Below, in pieces: positions 6,969-15,676 of a stretch of DNA of 64,000 nt. The notes below the pieces were generated by a model, which was not told the origin of the DNA, searched no databases, and was given only the letters and a program-made list of their open reading frames with translations. Source of the stretch: Hymenobacter sp. DG25A (lineage in GTDB: Bacteria > Bacteroidota > Bacteroidia > Cytophagales > Hymenobacteraceae); contig NZ_CP012623.1 in assembly GCF_001280305.1 (NCBI RefSeq), positions 496,001 to 560,000 on the forward strand. The letters are read 5' to 3'. Every line of letters starts with the position of its first letter. Within the stretch, counting starts at the first letter, position 1. Position numbers and translations under genes: made by a program.

Positions 6969-9631
6969 ACTGGCTCGAAACCTTTTTAACCCCCGCGCTG
7001 GTGCGAGCCTTAGGCTGGACGCTGGTGCATTCTCTGTGGCAGGGCGCGGTAGTGGCCCTGTCGCTGGCCGGTTTGCTGCTGCTGTTGCGCCGGCATAGTG
7101 CCCAAATCCGCTACGGGGCCGCTGCAGTAGCCCTGGTGGCTATGCTAGCGCTGGGCATGGTCACGTTTGGCCGCTACTACTACGCGGAGCAGGCGGCCCA
7201 GGCGCAGCCTCAGTCGCTACCGTTCCGCTCGTTGCCGGCGTCGCTGTCGGGGGCGCAGGTCATTCTGGCCTCGGTGAATGCTAATACTTCGGCAGAAGCC
7301 GCGCTGGCGGCCCCGCTGACAGAAGAAGAAGCATCGGTATCTATGGCCCAGTCCTGGCTGGAGTATTTCGACCGCAACCTGCCTATTCTTGTCACCATTT
7401 GGCTGTTGGGCCTGCTGGCCATGACTTTGCGCATGCTGGGTGGCTTGGCCTACGTGCAGCGCCTGCGGCATTATCGGGTGCGCCCTCTCAGCGAGGAGTG
7501 GCAGGCCCGCCTGGCCGAGCTGGCCTCTAGGGCCGGTGTTACGCAGTCGGTCAGTATTCTGGAGTCGGCGCTGGTGCGCGTGCCGTTGGTGGTAGGGCAT
7601 TTGCGACCCGTGATACTGCTGCCGCTGGGCACCGTAACCGGCCTCAGCCAAAACTACCTGGAGGCCATTCTGGCCCACGAGCTGGCTCATATTGCCCGCC
7701 GCGACTACCTCATGAACCTGCTGCAGTCGGTAGCGGAAATTCTGTTCTTCTACCACCCAGCGGTGTGGTTTATTACCGCCACGCTGCGCAATGAGCGGGA
7801 AAACTGCTGCGATGATGCCGCTACCGCCCTGGTAGGGGGAAACCCTATGACCCTGGCCCGCGCCCTGACGGCGCTGGCTGAGCGCTGCCTGCAGCCGCAC
7901 GCCGCCCCGCGCCTGGCCCTGTCGGCGGTGGGTACGGATGGGTCTTTGCTGGGCCGTGTGCGCCGCCTAGTGCAGGGCCGCAGCGCCCCTACTTTCACGG
8001 AAGGCTTTATGGCGGCCTGCGTGGTGCTCACGGGCATTGTGCTGCTGACCACGGCCGTGGCCATGGCCGGCCCACGGCCGGCTGAGAAAACGCATCTGCT
8101 AAAGGAAACCCTGGCCGGCGTAACCGTATATGGGCAGGATACCGCGAAGGCTTTAGTCAAAACCAAGGCTGATTCCAGCGCCGCCTCCACCCTGAGCACT
8201 GATACTAAAGTGCCGGCCATAGTAGAGCGCGAGGTAGAAGAAGTGTCCGAAATGGCGGTGGCGGCTCAGGATGATGAGCCGGGCAAGGTCAAATTCAAGA
8301 ACAAGAAAGACAAAGACAAAGCCCGCAAAGGCAAAAACGTTGAGCAGGTTGTGGTAGTGGAGCAAGGCGGCCGCGGCCGCCGCAACGCCCCTGGCACGGT
8401 GGTTATTCAGAAGGATAAAAAAGGCCGCGTAACGGACGTAATAGTAGATGGCCAGCAGGTGGTATCCAGCGGCAAAGCCAAAAAAGGGGAGAAAATTGAA
8501 AAGCGGGTTGAAGTTATTCGGGTGCGGCCCAACGGCATGGTATTCCGGAATGACTTTGATGAGCAGAGCTTCAACCGCAACTTCAACCAGGCCTTTCCCT
8601 TTGGTGGGAATGCCGGCCGCCGCACTATTGTGGTGCCCGGCCCGGCCGAACGGATCCGCATCCGGGAGCAGGCTCGCCGAGCTGCTCAGCAGGGCGCACG
8701 GGTGCAGCGCGAGCTACGCCTGAGTGGCAACGAGGGCGACTTTGAATTTGAGTTCGACGGCCCCGATACGGATGAGCTGAGCCGAAACGCGCTGGAAGAT
8801 GCGGAGCGCGGTCTGCGCAAAGCAGAAGCGGAAGCTACCACCGATGAGGAGCGGGAGCATATTCGGGAAGCGCTGAATGAGCTGCGCGAGCAGCGAGCTG
8901 ATAGCCGGGAGCGGCAGCAGGAAATAGTGGAACGCCGCAATGAGCAGCGCGACCAGGGGCGGGAAGCCGACGAGCTGCGCCGCGAAGCGGACCGCCTCCG
9001 CCGGGAAGCCGACCGCCTGCAGCGCGAAGCGGACCGCAACTCCCGCACCGCCAACGATGACAGCCGCCAGCTGACTGATGAGCTGCTGAAAGACGGACTG
9101 ATTTCCAGCTCCCGCAACTATACTTTCGATCTGACTACTAAAGCCCTCACCGTGAATGGCAAGAAGCAGTCGGAAAAGATGCGTCAGAAATATGCCAAGA
9201 TGTATGCGGAGCGCAATGGCCGCCCCCTGACCAGCACCAGCCACTGGCGCTCAGAGGAAAACCGCACCACGGCCCGCAATGTACCCCGGCCGCCCCAACC
9301 ACCGCGGGCGCCGCAGGCACCGCGCGCCCCACGCATGGGCAGCGGCAGCAATCTGGCCCCGCCACCGCCGCCTCCCGGGGCACCGGCCATGCCCCCGCCA
9401 CCTCCTGCGCCACCCCGCCTGAACACCGATAAAATTCGGGCCGAGCTGCGCAAAGACGGGCTGCTGGATGCCAACAAGAAAGGCTTCCAGCTGCAGCTGA
9501 CCGGCGACGAGCTGAAAGTGAACGGCAAAACCCAGTCGGCGGAAATGGCCCGCAAATACCGCCGCCTGCTGAATATTCCCGAAGACGGTAAAAACTCGAA
9601 CAATACAGTGCAAATATCTATCACTGATTAA
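6965..9631 (+). CDS. M56 (BlaR1-like) membrane metallopeptidase with duplicated C-terminal module
   Basis: An 888-residue membrane protein. Hydrophobic segments lie near 13-43, 48-74, 139-164 and 347-370. The zinc site HELAH is at 238-242, followed by NERENCCDDAA supplying the third ligand, as in BlaR1/MecR1. Unlike BlaR1 it has no penicillin-binding sensor domain. After the last membrane segment there are about 500 residues: a basic region, a coiled coil with four READRL-type heptad blocks (666-693), and two copies of a roughly 45-residue module (703-747 and 822-869, each with KDGL...VNGK-x-QS...KY) joined by a Pro-rich linker. It probably senses an unknown signal and inactivates the co-encoded repressor; that is inference. 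Confidence 0.9.
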   Translation: MNWLETFLTPALVRALGWTLVHSLWQGAVVALSLAGLLLLLRRHSAQIRYGAAAVALVAMLALGMVTFGRYYYAEQAAQAQPQSLPFRSLPASLSGAQVILASVNANTSAEAALAAPLTEEEASVSMAQSWLEYFDRNLPILVTIWLLGLLAMTLRMLGGLAYVQRLRHYRVRPLSEEWQARLAELASRAGVTQSVSILESALVRVPLVVGHLRPVILLPLGTVTGLSQNYLEAILAHELAHIARRDYLMNLLQSVAEILFFYHPAVWFITATLRNERENCCDDAATALVGGNPMTLARALTALAERCLQPHAAPRLALSAVGTDGSLLGRVRRLVQGRSAPTFTEGFMAACVVLTGIVLLTTAVAMAGPRPAEKTHLLKETLAGVTVYGQDTAKALVKTKADSSAASTLSTDTKVPAIVEREVEEVSEMAVAAQDDEPGKVKFKNKKDKDKARKGKNVEQVVVVEQGGRGRRNAPGTVVIQKDKKGRVTDVIVDGQQVVSSGKAKKGEKIEKRVEVIRVRPNGMVFRNDFDEQSFNRNFNQAFPFGGNAGRRTIVVPGPAERIRIREQARRAAQQGARVQRELRLSGNEGDFEFEFDGPDTDELSRNALEDAERGLRKAEAEATTDEEREHIREALNELREQRADSRERQQEIVERRNEQRDQGREADELRREADRLRREADRLQREADRNSRTANDDSRQLTDELLKDGLISSSRNYTFDLTTKALTVNGKKQSEKMRQKYAKMYAERNGRPLTSTSHWRSEENRTTARNVPRPPQPPRAPQAPRAPRMGSGSNLAPPPPPPGAPAMPPPPPAPPRLNTDKIRAELRKDGLLDANKKGFQLQLTGDELKVNGKTQSAEMARKYRRLLNIPEDGKNSNNTVQISITD
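8960..9043 (+). repeat. four 21-bp tandem repeats within the M56 gene
   Basis: Four in-frame imperfect 21-base units (8960, 8981, 9002, 9023) each encode R-E-A-D-x-L-x or a close variant, i.e. consecutive coiled-coil heptads. Units 1 and 3 and units 2 and 4 share codon choices (CGGGAAGCC against CGCGAAGCG), suggesting duplication of a 42-base pair of units. Confidence 0.8.
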
Positions 9632-9643
9632 GATAACGCAGAT

Positions 9644-9679
9644 AAAAAACCGGCTTATGGTACCATAAGCCGGTTTTTT
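9644..9679. terminator. terminator after M56 gene
   Basis: A perfect palindrome: AAAAAACCGGCTTATGG (9644-9660) pairs with 9663-9679 around the centre GGTACC, followed by six Ts. It closes the blaI-M56 operon. Confidence 0.9.
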
Positions 9680-9851
9680 ATGACTTATTCTGTAGCTGCA
9701 GGCAACGCTTTTTATATAGTTCGCATCTATTGCTCTGTGCGGGAGAAAACCGGGTGTACGCGCAGCCCCCGGTACCGGCACTTTTTGCTGCCCTGCCAGC
9801 CCCGTTATCCGCCGTTGATTTTCTGATTTGCCCCACTTTTTCTCTCTCACT

Positions 9852-12416
9852 ATGGCTCGCATCAGGCTTTTCCTGCTGTGCTGGCTTAGCGTAGTTGTCT
9901 CCCTGCAGGCCGTCGCTCAGTCAGAACCTGTTACTCCCGCTGCCAAGGCCGCAGTGGCCCCCGTTCTGCGCCGCCAATTGCAGGCCCTGCGCATTACTGA
10001 ATCCATTAAGCTGGACGGCGCCCTGGATGAGCCCATCTGGCAGCAGGCGGCCATTGCCACCGATTTTATTCAGAACCGGCCCAACCCCGGCCCCCACGAG
10101 AAGCACCCCACGGAAGTGCGCATCCTGTACGATGACGCCGCGCTTTATATTGGTGCCGTGATGCATGATGTATCATTGGATTCCATTCCCCGGGAGCTAA
10201 CCGCCCGGGATGATTTCGGCAACACCGACTTCTTCGGCATCTTCCTCGATACCTATCATGATAAGCTGAACGGCTACGGTTTCTTCGTAACGCCAGCCGG
10301 GGTGCAGGCCGATGCCCGCTACTCACCGGCCAGCGGCGAAGACTTTAACTGGACGGCCGTATGGGAAAGCCGCACCGCCCTGCGCGGCACCGACTGGGTG
10401 GCGGAAATGCGCATTCCGTATTCGGCCATCCGCTTCAGCACGGAAGGCGAGCAGACCTGGGGGCTGAACTTTATGCGCAACCGCCAGATTCTGAAGCAGG
10501 GATTCTTCTGGAATGAGGTGAAGCCTGAGGAAAATGGCTTTGTAAACCAATGGGGCGAGCTAACCGGCATTCGGGACGTGAAAGCCCCGTTGCGCCTTTC
10601 CTTCACGCCCTATGTGTCTACCTACGTTAACCACTACCCCTATAAAGAGCAGGGCGTGCGCAACACCCATACCTCCTTTAACGGCGGCGCCGACGTGAAA
10701 TGGGGCATCAATGAAAGCTTCACGCTGGATGCTACCTTGGTGCCCGACTTTGGCCAGACGCTGAGCGACAACCAGGTGCTGAACCTCTCGCCCTTTGAAG
10801 TGCAGTTCAATGAGAACCGCCAGTTTTTCACGGAAGGCACGGAGCTCTTCAACAAAGGCAATCTGTTCTACTCCCGCCGCGTGGGTGCCCAGCCCCTGGG
10901 CTTCTACGATGCCGAAAGCAAGCTCCAGAGCAATGAGCGGCTGCTGAAAAACCCCGGCGAAAGCCGACTGCTGAATGCCACCAAAATATCGGGGCGTACC
11001 AGCAAAGGGTTGGGGGTAGGGCTGTTTAATGCGGTTTCGGCCAATATGTATGCTACCGCCGAGAACACCCTGACTGGGGAGCAGCGCCGCATTCAGACGC
11101 AGCCGCTGGCCAACTACAACATCTTTGTGCTGGACCAGTCCCTGAAAAACAACTCCTACGTGTCGCTCATCAACACCAACGTAACGCGGCAGGGCAGCAC
11201 CTTTGATGCCAACGTAACGGGCGGTTTGTTCCGCTTCAACAACAAGAAGAACTCCTACGCCCTGGATGGCCAGGTAGTGTACTCCCGTCGCCGCGGGCTG
11301 GGCTTTAACTCAGATCAGCCTATTGATGATAAGGATGGCTACAAATACCTGCTGGGCGTAGGCAAAACCGGCGGCAGCTTTACGTGGCGCCTGAGTCAGG
11401 GCATAGAATCGAATACCTATAACCCCAACGACCTGGGTATTCTGTTCAGCAACAACTCCATTTCGCAGGTGGCCGAGATGAACTACAACCGCTATAAGCC
11501 CTTCTGGAAGGTAAACAACGCCTATACCTACCTGGTGGTGGAGCATAAGCTGCTGTATAAGCCCACGGCTTACAACAGCGCCGGCGTGTACTTTGGCGGC
11601 AATACCACCTTCACCAAAAACTTCCTGTCGGTAGGCTTCAACAGCGACTACACCGCCGTGATGCACGACTTCTTTGAGCCCCGCGTAGCTGACATCGGCT
11701 CGTATTACGTGCGGCTGCCGGCCAACGTGGGTGGCAATGCCTTCGTCTCTTCTGACTACCGCAAGAAGCTGGCATTTGACCTTTCCACTGCTTTCCGGCG
11801 CTTTGAGCTGGACGGCATCCGGCCGCGCCGCATGGGCTATGGTATCAACTTCGGGCCACGCTACCGCGTCAGCAACCAGCTGTCGTTCCGCTATAACTTT
11901 GAGTGGAGTACGCGCCCCAACCAGGTGGGCTACGTGAATGGGGGCCTGGATGTAAACAACCCGCAGGATTATAAGCTGGCGCTGGACCCCAGCAACATTC
12001 TGCTGGGCCGCCGGCGGGTAATGACCTACGTGAACACCGTAACGGGCACGTATACGTTCAACAACCGCATGTCTTTCAACATTCGGACCCGGCACTACTC
12101 CAGCAGCGTGCATTACTATGACTTCACGCTGCTCCAGAAAGAGGGCAAGGAGTACAAAGTAGACTACCGCCGCAACCGCGACACCAGCTTCAATGCCTTC
12201 AACGTGGATGCCAACTTCCTGTGGTGGTTTGCGCCGGGCTCGCAGGTAAGCATTGTGTGGAAGAATGCTGCCGCCAATTCCCTGCAGGCCGAGGAAGCTA
12301 CGCCGCTTTACTTCGATAACCTGACCAACACCATCAACACGCCACACAATAATTCGCTGTCGGTGAAGGTGCTGTACTACCTGGATTATCTCACGCTGCG
12401 GCGCAAACGCTCGTAG
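9852..12416 (+). CDS. exported DUF5916 protein with N-terminal CBM9-like domain
   Basis: An 854-residue secreted or outer-membrane protein. The ATG at 9852 gives the signal peptide MARIRLFLLCWLSVVVSLQA...VAQ; a possible TTG eight codons upstream spoils it. The first 200 residues (SIKLDGALDEPIWQQAAIAT, RILYDDAALYIGAVMHD, DFFGIFLDTYHDKLNGYGF) match the carbohydrate-binding family 9 fold that opens DUF5916 proteins. The rest (ESFTLDATLVPDFGQTLSDN, FNENRQFFTEGTELF, and many alternating strands) looks like an outer-membrane beta-barrel. Function is unknown. It has its own terminator and appears monocistronic. Confidence 0.88.
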   Translation: MARIRLFLLCWLSVVVSLQAVAQSEPVTPAAKAAVAPVLRRQLQALRITESIKLDGALDEPIWQQAAIATDFIQNRPNPGPHEKHPTEVRILYDDAALYIGAVMHDVSLDSIPRELTARDDFGNTDFFGIFLDTYHDKLNGYGFFVTPAGVQADARYSPASGEDFNWTAVWESRTALRGTDWVAEMRIPYSAIRFSTEGEQTWGLNFMRNRQILKQGFFWNEVKPEENGFVNQWGELTGIRDVKAPLRLSFTPYVSTYVNHYPYKEQGVRNTHTSFNGGADVKWGINESFTLDATLVPDFGQTLSDNQVLNLSPFEVQFNENRQFFTEGTELFNKGNLFYSRRVGAQPLGFYDAESKLQSNERLLKNPGESRLLNATKISGRTSKGLGVGLFNAVSANMYATAENTLTGEQRRIQTQPLANYNIFVLDQSLKNNSYVSLINTNVTRQGSTFDANVTGGLFRFNNKKNSYALDGQVVYSRRRGLGFNSDQPIDDKDGYKYLLGVGKTGGSFTWRLSQGIESNTYNPNDLGILFSNNSISQVAEMNYNRYKPFWKVNNAYTYLVVEHKLLYKPTAYNSAGVYFGGNTTFTKNFLSVGFNSDYTAVMHDFFEPRVADIGSYYVRLPANVGGNAFVSSDYRKKLAFDLSTAFRRFELDGIRPRRMGYGINFGPRYRVSNQLSFRYNFEWSTRPNQVGYVNGGLDVNNPQDYKLALDPSNILLGRRRVMTYVNTVTGTYTFNNRMSFNIRTRHYSSSVHYYDFTLLQKEGKEYKVDYRRNRDTSFNAFNVDANFLWWFAPGSQVSIVWKNAAANSLQAEEATPLYFDNLTNTINTPHNNSLSVKVLYYLDYLTLRRKRS

Positions 12417-12436
12417 TCACTCAGGCAACCCTTTGG

Positions 12437-12468
12437 GCGCCCCGGCCGTCTCTGGCCGGGGCGCTTTT
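12437..12468 (+). terminator. terminator after DUF5916 gene
   Basis: GCGCCCCGGCC (12437-12447) pairs perfectly with 12454-12464, leaving a 6-base loop, followed by TTTT. A strong GC-rich intrinsic terminator 20 bases after the stop codon. Confidence 0.9.
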
Positions 12469-12501
12469 GCTTCCTCTTCTCTTTCCCCCTATTCAGTTTC
12501 T

Positions 12502-14310
12502 ATGAAATCCTTACTGTACGGTGCCCTGCTGGCTGCCCTGATGCCCTTGCACTCAGCGCTGGCCGCTTCCGAGCTTACCTACACCGTCAACATTGACCCG
12601 GCCGTTTCCACTGATGAGTTTCAGGTGCGGCTGCAGCTGCCCAAAAAGCTGAAAAAAGATCAGGCCATTTACCAGTTTGCCTCCACCGCGCCCGGCACGT
12701 ACCAGGTAATGGACATGGGCCGCTTTGTGCGCAAGTTTGAGGCTTTTGACAAGAAGGGCAAGCCGCTGGAAGCCAAACAGATTTCCACCAACCAGTGGCA
12801 GCTGGCCAACCCGGAGAAGACCCGCGAAATCCGCTACACCATAGCTGAAACCTGGGATACCAAGGTGCAGGAGCACCGCATCTACCGCATGTGCGGCTCC
12901 TCCCTGGAGGCCGACCACGCCCTGCTGAACGGGCAAACCATTCTGGGCTACCCCCAGGGCATGCAGAACAAGCCCCTGCGCCTGAAAGTAAACTACCCCA
13001 GCGGCTGGAAAGCCGGCTCGGCCCTCACGCCCGATTCCAAAGGCTACTACCACGCCAAAGACTACGACCAGGCCGTAGACTCGCCCATTCTGCTTGGCCG
13101 CCTCACGGAAGCCACCACCAAGCTCGGCGACGCCGAAGTGGCGCTGTACTGCTACTCTAAAACCGACCTGATTAAGGCCGAGCCCCTGCTGGCTGATATG
13201 CAGAAAATGCTGGGCGCCGCCAAGACTTTCCTGGTGCAGCTGCCCGTGAAGCGCTATGCTTTCCTGTATCACTTCGAAGACCAGAGCCAGGGTGCCTGGG
13301 AGCATTCCTACAGTTCGGAGTACGTGCTGCAGGAGCAGCCCCTCACGCCCGAATACGTGCAGAGCATCACGGATATGGCCGCGCATGAGTTCTTCCACAT
13401 CGTGACGCCCCTGAACATTCATTCGGAAATCATCGAGCACTTCAACTTTGTGCAGCCTACCGGCTCGCAGCACCTGTGGCTGTATGAAGGCACCACGGAG
13501 TGGGCCGCGCACATGATGCAGCTGCGCAGCGGCCTGGTTTCTTTAGATGATTACCTAAACACCCTGCACGATAAAGTGCGCTACGACCACCTGCGCGCCG
13601 ATACCACTTACTCCCTGAAGCGCCTCGGGCTGAACTCCTTCCTGGATGAAGGTCAGGAGCAGTACGGCAACATTTACCAGCGCGGCGCCATGACGGCCGC
13701 CCTGCTGGATCTGCGCCTGCTGGAACTTTCCGGCGGTAAGCGCGGCCTGCGCGAAGTACTGCTGGATCTGGCCAAGAAATACGGCCCCAGCAAGCCGGTT
13801 AGCGAGAAGGACTTTTTCGATGACTTTACAAAGATGACTTACCCCGAAATCCGGGACTTCTTCACGCGCTACATAGAAAACGCCGAGCCACTGCCCTTGC
13901 AGGAGTACTACGCCAAAGTGGGTATTCGCTATGATGCCAAGCTGAAAACAGGCCAGAAAGTAGGGCTGATTCCTATGGAAGGTCTGGGGTTCCGGCCCGG
14001 CCCCGATGGTATTCTGTTCAGCAACGTGCCCGCTAACCTGCAGGCCCAGGGCATTCAGCCCAACGATAAGCTGGTAGCCGTTGATGGAGAAGCCGTCACG
14101 CCGCAAAACCTGAGGCAACTGCTGGCTGCCGTGCAGACCCGCAAGCCCGGCTCCGACTATACCCTCACCATCAGCCGCAACGGCGCCGAGCAAAAAGTGC
14201 TGGCCCGCACGCTGGTGCGCGATGAGGTGAAGGCCTATAATTTCGCCCTGAATCCGCAGGCCACGCCCGAGCAGTTGGCCCTGCGCAAAGCCTGGCAGAC
14301 CAATCTATAG
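12502..14310 (+). CDS. M61 family aminopeptidase with PDZ domain
   Basis: A 602-residue exported zinc peptidase of the glycyl-aminopeptidase (M61) family. From ATG 12502 it has the signal peptide MKSLLYGALLAALMPLHSAL...A; an upstream alternative start at 12433 lies in the terminator region. The zinc motif HEFFH is at 295-299, with the downstream glutamate in YEGTTEW, as in the family. A PDZ domain follows near the C-terminus (GILFSNVPANLQAQGIQPND...DGEAVTP), which usually aids substrate binding. Family members cleave N-terminal Gly or Ala from peptides. It acts outside the cytoplasmic membrane. Confidence 0.92.
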   Translation: MKSLLYGALLAALMPLHSALAASELTYTVNIDPAVSTDEFQVRLQLPKKLKKDQAIYQFASTAPGTYQVMDMGRFVRKFEAFDKKGKPLEAKQISTNQWQLANPEKTREIRYTIAETWDTKVQEHRIYRMCGSSLEADHALLNGQTILGYPQGMQNKPLRLKVNYPSGWKAGSALTPDSKGYYHAKDYDQAVDSPILLGRLTEATTKLGDAEVALYCYSKTDLIKAEPLLADMQKMLGAAKTFLVQLPVKRYAFLYHFEDQSQGAWEHSYSSEYVLQEQPLTPEYVQSITDMAAHEFFHIVTPLNIHSEIIEHFNFVQPTGSQHLWLYEGTTEWAAHMMQLRSGLVSLDDYLNTLHDKVRYDHLRADTTYSLKRLGLNSFLDEGQEQYGNIYQRGAMTAALLDLRLLELSGGKRGLREVLLDLAKKYGPSKPVSEKDFFDDFTKMTYPEIRDFFTRYIENAEPLPLQEYYAKVGIRYDAKLKTGQKVGLIPMEGLGFRPGPDGILFSNVPANLQAQGIQPNDKLVAVDGEAVTPQNLRQLLAAVQTRKPGSDYTLTISRNGAEQKVLARTLVRDEVKAYNFALNPQATPEQLALRKAWQTNL

Positions 14311-14340
14311 GCTGACTAATAGCGTCTGCCTTTCTTAAAA

Positions 14341-14550
14341 CGTCATGTCGAGCATTCTGCGTATCCAGCAGAGTCCCGGGGCATCTCGCCCGCTTTGACT
14401 GTCATCCTGACGCAGGAAGGACCTTCTCCCGCAAGCACGAGTCTTTGTTACGATGGTCGTTCTAGCGGGAGAAGGTCCTTCCTGCGTCAGGATGACAGAT
14501 AGGGTGGCAATATCAGCACGCGAGATACCTCTCTACCGCTCGACATGACG
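14341..14550. repeat. composite palindrome: type A nested in type B
   Basis: The outer (type B) halves are 14341-14393 (CGTCATGTCGAGCATTCTGC...GGGGCATCTCGC) and 14514-14550 (CAGCACGCGAGAT...CGACATGACG). Between them lies a complete type A palindrome, 14400-14497, with arms of about 33 bases (TGTCATCCTGACGCAGGAAG and onward) and the conserved loop GAGTCTTTGTTACGATGGTCG. It fills the spacer between the convergent M61 and meaB genes and ends next to a run of seven Ts, so it may also terminate transcription. Confidence 0.9.
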
Positions 14551-14570
14551 TTCTTTTTTTGCTACTTCGA

Positions 14571-15551
14571 TTACTTCAGACCCAGCAGCTCCGCCGCGGC
14601 CCCAAAGGCTGACTTGCGCCCATCCAGCACCTGCTGGCGGATGGCGGCCAGGTGCGCCTGTACTTCGGGGCGGGCGTAGAACTGGTCTTCCAAGCCCTGC
14701 CGGATGGTTTCGTGCAGCCAGTGCAGGTGCTGCTCCTGTCGCCGCTGCTGAAAGTAGCCGCTGGCTTGTGTTTGAGCACAATAGGTTTCCAGCAGTTGCC
14801 ACACTTCCGGCACGCCGGCACCGGTCAAAGCTGAGCTGGTAGTTACCACGGGGCTCCAGCCGGAGGGCGCCAGCGGAAACAGGTGCAAGGCATTCTGGTA
14901 CTCGGCGCGGGCGCGGCGGGCGGGCAGCTCATTGGCGCCGTCGGCTTTGGTGATGACTACGGCATCGGCCATTTCCATGATGCCTTTCTTGATGCCCTGC
15001 AGCTCGTCGCCGGCGCCGGCCAGCATCAACAGCAGAAAGAAATCTACCATGCCGTGCACGGCGGTTTCGCTCTGGCCCACGCCCACGGTTTCCACAAAAA
15101 TGACATCGTGCCCGGCGGCTTCGCAGAGCAGCATGGCCTCGCGGGTGCTGCGCGTAACGCCGCCCAGAGAGCGGCCGGCCGGGGAGGGGCGAATGTAGGC
15201 GTGCGGGTGTGCTGCCAGCTGGTTCATGCGGGTTTTATCGCCCAGAATACTGCCGCCACTGCGCTGGCTGCTGGGGTCTACGGCTAGCACGGCCAGCCGC
15301 TTGCCCTGCTGCTCCACCAGGTGCATGCCCAGGGCTTCAATAAACGTACTTTTTCCTACGCCCGGCACGCCGGTAATACCTACGCGCACCGAGCGGCCCG
15401 TGTGCGGCAGTACGCGGTCCAGCACCTGCTCGGCCAGGCGCTGGTCGCTGGGCAGGGTGCTTTCTACCAGCGTAATGGCGCGGCTGAGCAGCATACGGTT
15501 GCCGGCCAGAATGCCGTCAGTGTATTCGGAAACGGAAAAGCGCTTGGCCAA
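14571..15551 (-). CDS. meaB: methylmalonyl-CoA mutase-associated GTPase MeaB
   Basis: A G3E-family P-loop GTPase that protects methylmalonyl-CoA mutase and gates loading of adenosylcobalamin. The 326 residues contain the P-loop GVPGVGKST (61-69), VLAVDPSSQRSGGSILGDKTRM, IFVETVGVGQSE (switch region) and VVITKADGAN (base recognition). The start appears to be TTG at 15551; the first in-frame ATG is codon 20, inside the conserved AGNRMLLSRAITLVES segment. It is over 10 kb from the mutase genes it should serve. A 16-bp inverted repeat starts only ten bases upstream of the start codon. Confidence 0.93.
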   Translation of the reverse strand: MAKRFSVSEYTDGILAGNRMLLSRAITLVESTLPSDQRLAEQVLDRVLPHTGRSVRVGITGVPGVGKSTFIEALGMHLVEQQGKRLAVLAVDPSSQRSGGSILGDKTRMNQLAAHPHAYIRPSPAGRSLGGVTRSTREAMLLCEAAGHDVIFVETVGVGQSETAVHGMVDFFLLLMLAGAGDELQGIKKGIMEMADAVVITKADGANELPARRARAEYQNALHLFPLAPSGWSPVVTTSSALTGAGVPEVWQLLETYCAQTQASGYFQQRRQEQHLHWLHETIRQGLEDQFYARPEVQAHLAAIRQQVLDGRKSAFGAAAELLGLK

Positions 15552-15560
15552 GGGGAAATG

Positions 15561-15654
15561 AAAAGTAGCGTAAGCCGCAGCTGCTGGCAGCAGAAGCCCG
15601 AAGGTAAACCCGGCAGGCTAATCGGCTGTGCAAGCTAAGGCTTACGCTACTTTT
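15561..15654. repeat. 16-bp inverted repeat upstream of meaB (type E)
   Basis: AAAAGTAGCGTAAGCC (15561-15576) is repeated in exact reverse complement at 15639-15654, with 62 bases between, including a small CTGCTGGCAG-type hairpin. It occupies most of the spacer between meaB and the upstream gene on the same strand. It could be a dispersed repeat, a terminator for the upstream gene, or a structured leader of meaB. Confidence 0.8.
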
Positions 15655-15676
15655 TTAGGCAGGATGCCGGCCAAAA

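Noticed and set aside
11310..12347. A 345-residue open frame antisense to the DUF5916 gene
   Set aside because: Shadow frame with no recognisable protein features; the sense gene has a signal peptide, domain and terminator.
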